Translations under genes and position numbers: made by a program
Source of the DNA: Pleurotus djamor
Taxonomy: Eukaryota > Basidiomycota > Agaricomycetes > Agaricales > Pleurotaceae
Assembly: GCA_029747585.1 (NCBI GenBank)
Contig: JAPEVF010001081.1
Span: 1 to 14,209, forward strand
DNA: 14,209 nucleotides
Direction of reading: 5' to 3'
The notes under the pieces: generated by a model
Told to the model about the DNA's origin: nothing
Seen by the model: only the letters and a program-made list of their open reading frames with translations
The model's database searches: none
Shown here: positions 9,781 through 14,209 of the stretch, one piece after another
Position numbering within the stretch: position 1 is the first letter of the stretch
Layout: every line of letters starts with the position of its first letter

Positions 9781-9979
9781 AAGGCGAGAAAGGCTGCGGT
9801 TGGAGGAGCTAAGGAGAGTTGATTGTCAGATTAGCCGCCTTCGCAGGTAAAANTCCACTATAAATAAACATACGAGATGAGATCTCGGAGGGAAATNCCA
9901 ATTTCGTAATACCCTGAGCTCGATTACGTCAGCGGTACCTAAATAAAAGGGNTTCGCCGCTTTGATTATCTTATCTCCA
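9781..9979. promoter_or_regulatory. Divergent promoter region of the coiled-coil gene and the ACMSD-like gene
   Basis: These 199 bp separate two divergent ATGs and contain three Ns (9853, 9897, 9952). On the minus strand, 9873-9809 has the form of a 65-nt intron (GTATGT donor, CTGAC branch-like motif, CCTTAG acceptor), with an open frame on both sides reading toward MTSTF. It is either a 5'-UTR intron or evidence of a longer N-terminus for the coiled-coil protein. No clear TATA box is seen for the plus-strand gene. Confidence 0.5.
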
Positions 9980-11239
9980 ATGTTGTCCAGACTCTTGGTT
10001 GACGTCCACACACACGTCTACCTTCCGCGGTACGCTGACCTCCTCAGGTCAAGGTCGGCCGTTCCGCGCATCGTTTCTGCTGCGAACGCTGCAGACCCCG
10101 AGCGTCTCTTGATCCTCGACCACGAACCCAGTGGCGGCCGCCCCGTGGGGCCTCAATACTGGAGTCGTGATGAGAAACTCCGTTTCATGGATAAACATGG
10201 AATCAATGTCTCCATAATAAGGTTAGCATCCATGCCACATCGACCCTAGACTTACAATGCTCATGGCATGGTAACAAGTCTAGTTCTGCTAATCCTTGGT
10301 TGGACTTTTTGTCCCCAGCGGAGGCTCCTACGGTTGCCTCGCAGTTGAACGACGATCTCGAAGAGTTTTGCGCAGAGTCGCCCAAGCTCTCAAACCCGCA
10401 AATAAATCGGCTTTATGGCTTCGGGATGCTTCCACTCGTTCCAGGAGTCTCGACGACTGAGCTCTTGCAGAGTGTCCAGCAAATTGCAAAGCAACCACAC
10501 CTGAAGGGCCTCATCATGGGCACCAAGGGTGTCGGGAAAGGCCTAGACGATGAGTCGCTGGACCCTGTATGGGAGGCAATCGAGGAAGCGAAACTCGTTA
10601 TTTTCCTTCACCCGCACTATGGTGTAGATAAGGACGCATGGGGCGACAAGGAAAACGGCCATGTGCTTCCCCTCGCTTTAGGTTTTCCATTTGAAACGAC
10701 AATCGTGAGTAACTTGACCAAACTTTGTGAGCTGATTAGGATTTGAATGCATTCACTTGTAGGCGACAACGCGTTTGATTCTCTCCGGCGTGTTGGACAG
10801 GTTCCCAACACTTCGCATCCTCCTCGCGCACTCCGGAGGTGCCCTGCCGCAGTTATCATCTCGTCTGGCGTCTTGCATTCATCATGACCCTCTCGTTGCA
10901 TCACGATTGAAACACGATGCTCGGTACTACATTGGCAAACTTTATTATGACGCCGTCGCATACGGTTCTGAAGAGCTGCAGTTCGTCGGAGACGTGATAG
11001 GCCGTTCGAGCAGGTATGCAAGTGGCGCTTCTCAACCCACTTCAAGCACATTATTGCCAGGAAGCAAGCGCATGATGTTTGGCACTGATCATCCATTTTT
11101 CCCTCCATTAAACGGAGATGACAAGTGGCGCAGTGTTGTCGAGAACCTTGATGCCATCGACGGAATTNCGGGGTGGTCTCAGGAACAAAAAGACGACGTC
11201 AAGGGTGGTAATGCGCTCGAGTTGTTTAACTTAGTCTAA
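9980..11239 (+). CDS. ACMSD: 2-amino-3-carboxymuconate-6-semialdehyde decarboxylase-like amidohydrolase
   Basis: ACMSD is a zinc enzyme that decarboxylates the kynurenine-pathway intermediate ACMS and so keeps it from cyclising to quinolinate, the NAD precursor. Three exons: 9980-10221, 10284-10704, 10763-11239, 1140 nt, 379 aa. The TIM-barrel metal ligands are visible: HxH in VDVHTHVYLPRY (H10, H12), H190 in VIFLHPHYG, H244 in LLAHSGG and D330 in MMFGTDHPFF. ANPWLDFL (83-90) and the PVWEAIEEA segment also fit the ACMSD branch of amidohydrolase family 2. The N at 11168 (residue 357) does not shift frame. A GT-AG pair at 11014-11060 was left unspliced, since it would break the frame. AATAAA at 11238-11243 overlaps the stop codon and may be the poly(A) signal. 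Related decarboxylases (for example of resorcylate type) share this fold, so substrate is inferred. The neighbouring QPRT gene supports the ACMSD assignment. Confidence 0.83.
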
Positions 11240-11287
11240 TAAACAGTTCTATGGCTTCTATCCGTAGCTGATGCTTCTTCCATACAA
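11240..11287. terminator. Convergent 3' ends of the ACMSD-like and QPRT genes
   Basis: The stop codons of the two opposing genes are 48 bp apart, so their transcripts probably overlap tail to tail. AATAAA spans the plus-strand stop (11238-11243). No clear signal is seen for the minus-strand transcript. The overlap is an inference from spacing. Confidence 0.5.
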
Positions 11288-12487
<1,200 letters not shown>

Positions 12488-12697
12488 GAGAGAGAATGAA
12501 GAAAGCGTTACAAATCTCTGAAGTGATGTTCCGATATCCCGCCAGCCCCGTCAGCGGGCCATGTGATAGATACTACGGAACCACATTGAGTGCATTCAAG
12601 GCCGAAGCTAGCTGGGAGGTTACAGGTATAATGTGCTACGACGATGAGAGGTGCACAGTCCACGAAAATACCCAAAATAGAATTTGTCGGAGAGAAG
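12488..12697. promoter_or_regulatory. QPRT promoter and 3' flank of the Kre9-like gene
   Basis: These 210 bp lie between the minus-strand QPRT start and the stop of the next minus-strand gene. They must hold the QPRT promoter. I recognise no motif and see no convincing reading frame. Confidence 0.4.
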
Positions 12698-13367
12698 TTA
12701 AGCAACGACCAGGGCCCACACGCCCAACAAGAACCCTGCAGCCCCAAATCCAGCACCGAGTTTGACGACGGGAGAAGCAGCGTTGAATTGAGTCGGGTTG
12801 CTGATGCCAGTTCCGGCAGGGGTCGTTGTGGCCTGGGAAGGTGCACCGAAGGTAGCGCTATATGAACGAGAAACGTTGAGTACGGATATAGCACCAGAAG
12901 ATAATCAATGAGAACTCACGCCGGGTTGGTGCGCGTTTGAGTGGAGGAAACCGAGGAGGTGGACGGGACGATGTTGAACTCGTTTGACTGGGCGAGGAGG
13001 CTGCCTGGGTTTTGAGCATCTTGAGCAAAGTTGAGCCTGAACTTCTCGCCCGTAGGCCACCCTCCGTTCGGAGCACGGAATTCAGTCTCTCCCAGCGATC
13101 CATCAACCAAAGCGGCGAGAATTTGCGAGTATCCTTGCTACAAGACCAGAAAAAGCGTCAACAGAGAGCACAAGTAGGCAGGTTCTCAACATCGCTTACT
13201 GAGTTGACGAGAACAGCGGTAAAATTCAAGGGGTCTGTTTCGACGCGTTGCCATGTAGCGGGCTGGAGGCCTTGGTTAGTCCATCCAGCGGCGCCGCCTG
13301 GGGTGATGACCTGGTAGGCGAGGGAAAGGGCGGCAAAGGCGAGGGTGAAGACGAGTTGGGAGATCAT
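12698..13367 (-). CDS. Secreted, probably GPI-anchored Kre9/KNH-like cell-wall protein
   Basis: Three exons: 13367-13200, 13137-12920, 12857-12698, giving 546 nt and 181 aa. Both introns are 62 nt, with GTAAGC and GTGAGT donors. Residues 1-17 (MISQLVFTLAFAALSLA) form a signal peptide. The mature part begins YQVITPGGAAGWTNQG and continues ATWQRVETDPLNFTAVLVNS, the pattern of the Kre9/KNH Ser-Thr-rich GPI-anchored family (PF10342-like). That family is linked to cell-wall beta-glucan assembly. Then comes LVDGSLGETEF, a Ser/Thr-rich spacer (PSTSSVSSTQT), and a hydrophobic C-terminus (LGAGFGAAGFLLGVWALVVA) suited to GPI attachment. The start is the ATG directly before the signal peptide; the frame is open upstream but nothing there looks secretory. 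Family assignment is from motif memory; the exact role in this fungus is unknown. Confidence 0.85.
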
Positions 13368-13607
13368 TTTTAAGGTTGAAGGTGGAAAGGAGCGAAGGTT
13401 TTGAGCAAAGTTAAGACCAAAGGCGTGGCTTGGACGTTGGACAGAAGCGAGAAGGCTGCGAAGCACAAAGGAAAAATGCGAAAAATCAAAAATNAAAAAA
13501 ATTCGACAAGGCACGTCCCACGACCCGTTCAAATCACAATTCTGGCGTGCTACTCATGACACATGTGACAAACTAGTACACCGAACAACAGGGCTAGCCA
13601 TTTATTG
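13368..13607. promoter_or_regulatory. Promoter region of the Kre9-like gene
   Basis: No gene is recognisable in these 240 bp. They include an A-rich run with an N (13494) beside six As, probably an uncertain homopolymer. On the minus strand AATAAA at about 13605-13600 could be the poly(A) signal of a gene ending just to the right. Confidence 0.4.
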
Positions 13608-14209
13608 TCATTGGAAACGGCTTTCACAAAAGCTACGCACGTCATATCGTGTAGGGGGGTAGGTAGAGTTGTACGTACGCGAGTCGAGACTAATGATCCA
13701 ACTCATGTCCATAACGGCGGCGGTGGGGCACTGGGCACTGGGCAAACATATAATTTGGAATTCTCTTATCTGGCCTGGCTCCGAAAACAGTGCGTCGGCG
13801 TATAGATGAAGATATGATGACGCAGCTCGAGTCCTTGAAACACGATCGCAGGCAGTGCAGAGGGATCGAGAGGAACCCTCCAAGGCGAGAGGTATGTAGT
13901 TCCGAAGGCGCCACCAACGTCCAAAGCTCGGGTTCATCCTTGATAGAGCCTCAACTCGACATTTGATCCATCGGGGACACAGGTGCCACACTTTTCAGCA
14001 TCTCCTCAGCGTCCATCCAAAGATCCCGCTGCGCCCAGACTTGGGCGATGGTAGTAATGATTATCCAGCAACTGGTGTTGCTCATCATGTCGTCTGTGGC
14101 AAGCCGTTCACGAATCAAAGGAGCTTCTGGCGACAGCCGTACTCCGGATCANGGGCAATACAAGCCCGCGCAAGGTCGCGGAGGTGGCTCATATCATCAG
14201 CGGAGACAT
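13608..14209 (-). other. Right edge: possible 3' end of an unidentified minus-strand gene
   Basis: No confident gene model could be built in these 602 bp. On the minus strand two short stretches look protein-coding: DDMSHLRDLARACIA (about 14198-14154, containing N14152) and, in another frame, IITTIAQVWAQRDLWMDAEE then MLKS (about 14067-13996). The second recalls the TPR pattern of fungal kinesin-light-chain-like repeat proteins. A GT-AG intron in 14144-14093 or nearby could join them, but no single choice is compelling. The second stretch ends at a TGA near 13950. A longer open frame (13991-13608) ends next to AATAAA but resembles nothing I know and may be untranslated. If real, the gene continues beyond the right edge. 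Confidence 0.3.

Noticed and set aside
11014..11060. GT-AG pair of 47 nt inside the ACMSD-like exon 3
   Set aside because: Splicing would break the frame before SKRMMFGTDHPFF. A 51-nt version ending at 11064 keeps frame but uses a weak GAAG acceptor, and I recall fungal homologues having an insertion here.
12496..12894. Overlapping open frames on both strands between QPRT and the Kre9-like gene
   Set aside because: Apart from the last Kre9-like exon these show no domain, no splice logic and no conserved look.
13368..13532. In-frame upstream extension of the Kre9-like protein, with a LNFAQ echo of its mature part
   Set aside because: No ATG precedes it, it contains an N, and it would bury the signal peptide. 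The shared short string is probably chance.

Overview
The window is nuclear DNA from a filamentous fungus, most likely a basidiomycete of the Agaricomycetes type. Genes are packed tightly on both strands and broken by many short GT-AG introns (about 48-72 nt). The proteins are typical fungal housekeeping and cell-surface families. I found no sign of a transposon, CRISPR array, tRNA or rRNA. Exon structures were worked out by hand from splice sites, reading-frame phase and remembered family motifs, without alignment software. Most models close in frame with standard splice sites. Three need one surplus base removed at an N.

Left part (1-4848). The 5' part of a minus-strand RIX1 gene (60S ribosome biogenesis) runs off the left edge. 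It is divergent from a complete 15-exon SEC10 (exocyst subunit) across a 166-bp shared promoter. SEC10 converges on a minus-strand mitochondrial AUH-type enoyl-CoA hydratase with only 38 bp between stop codons.

Middle (4849-9780). Three minus-strand genes follow one another: the hydratase, a Ser/Thr-rich single-pass membrane protein resembling fungal wall-sensor proteins, and a coiled-coil protein with a C-terminal domain that looks basidiomycete-specific (possibly DUF6697).

Right part (9781-14209). A plus-strand amidohydrolase of the ACMSD type (2-amino-3-carboxymuconate-6-semialdehyde decarboxylase) converges on a minus-strand quinolinate phosphoribosyltransferase (BNA6/QPRT), with 48 bp between stops. 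These two enzymes sit on the two arms of the kynurenine-pathway branch point, one draining the precursor of quinolinate and the other using quinolinate to make NAD. This is the most interesting arrangement in the window. Next come a small secreted, probably GPI-anchored Kre9/KNH-like protein on the minus strand and an unresolved right edge.

The assembly carries 23 single-base Ns, 15 of them at 8950-9620. Three lie next to homopolymers and behave as surplus bases that break reading frames (2448, 8950, 11655). Most of the clustered ones fall on third codon positions and look like allelic differences rather than random error.
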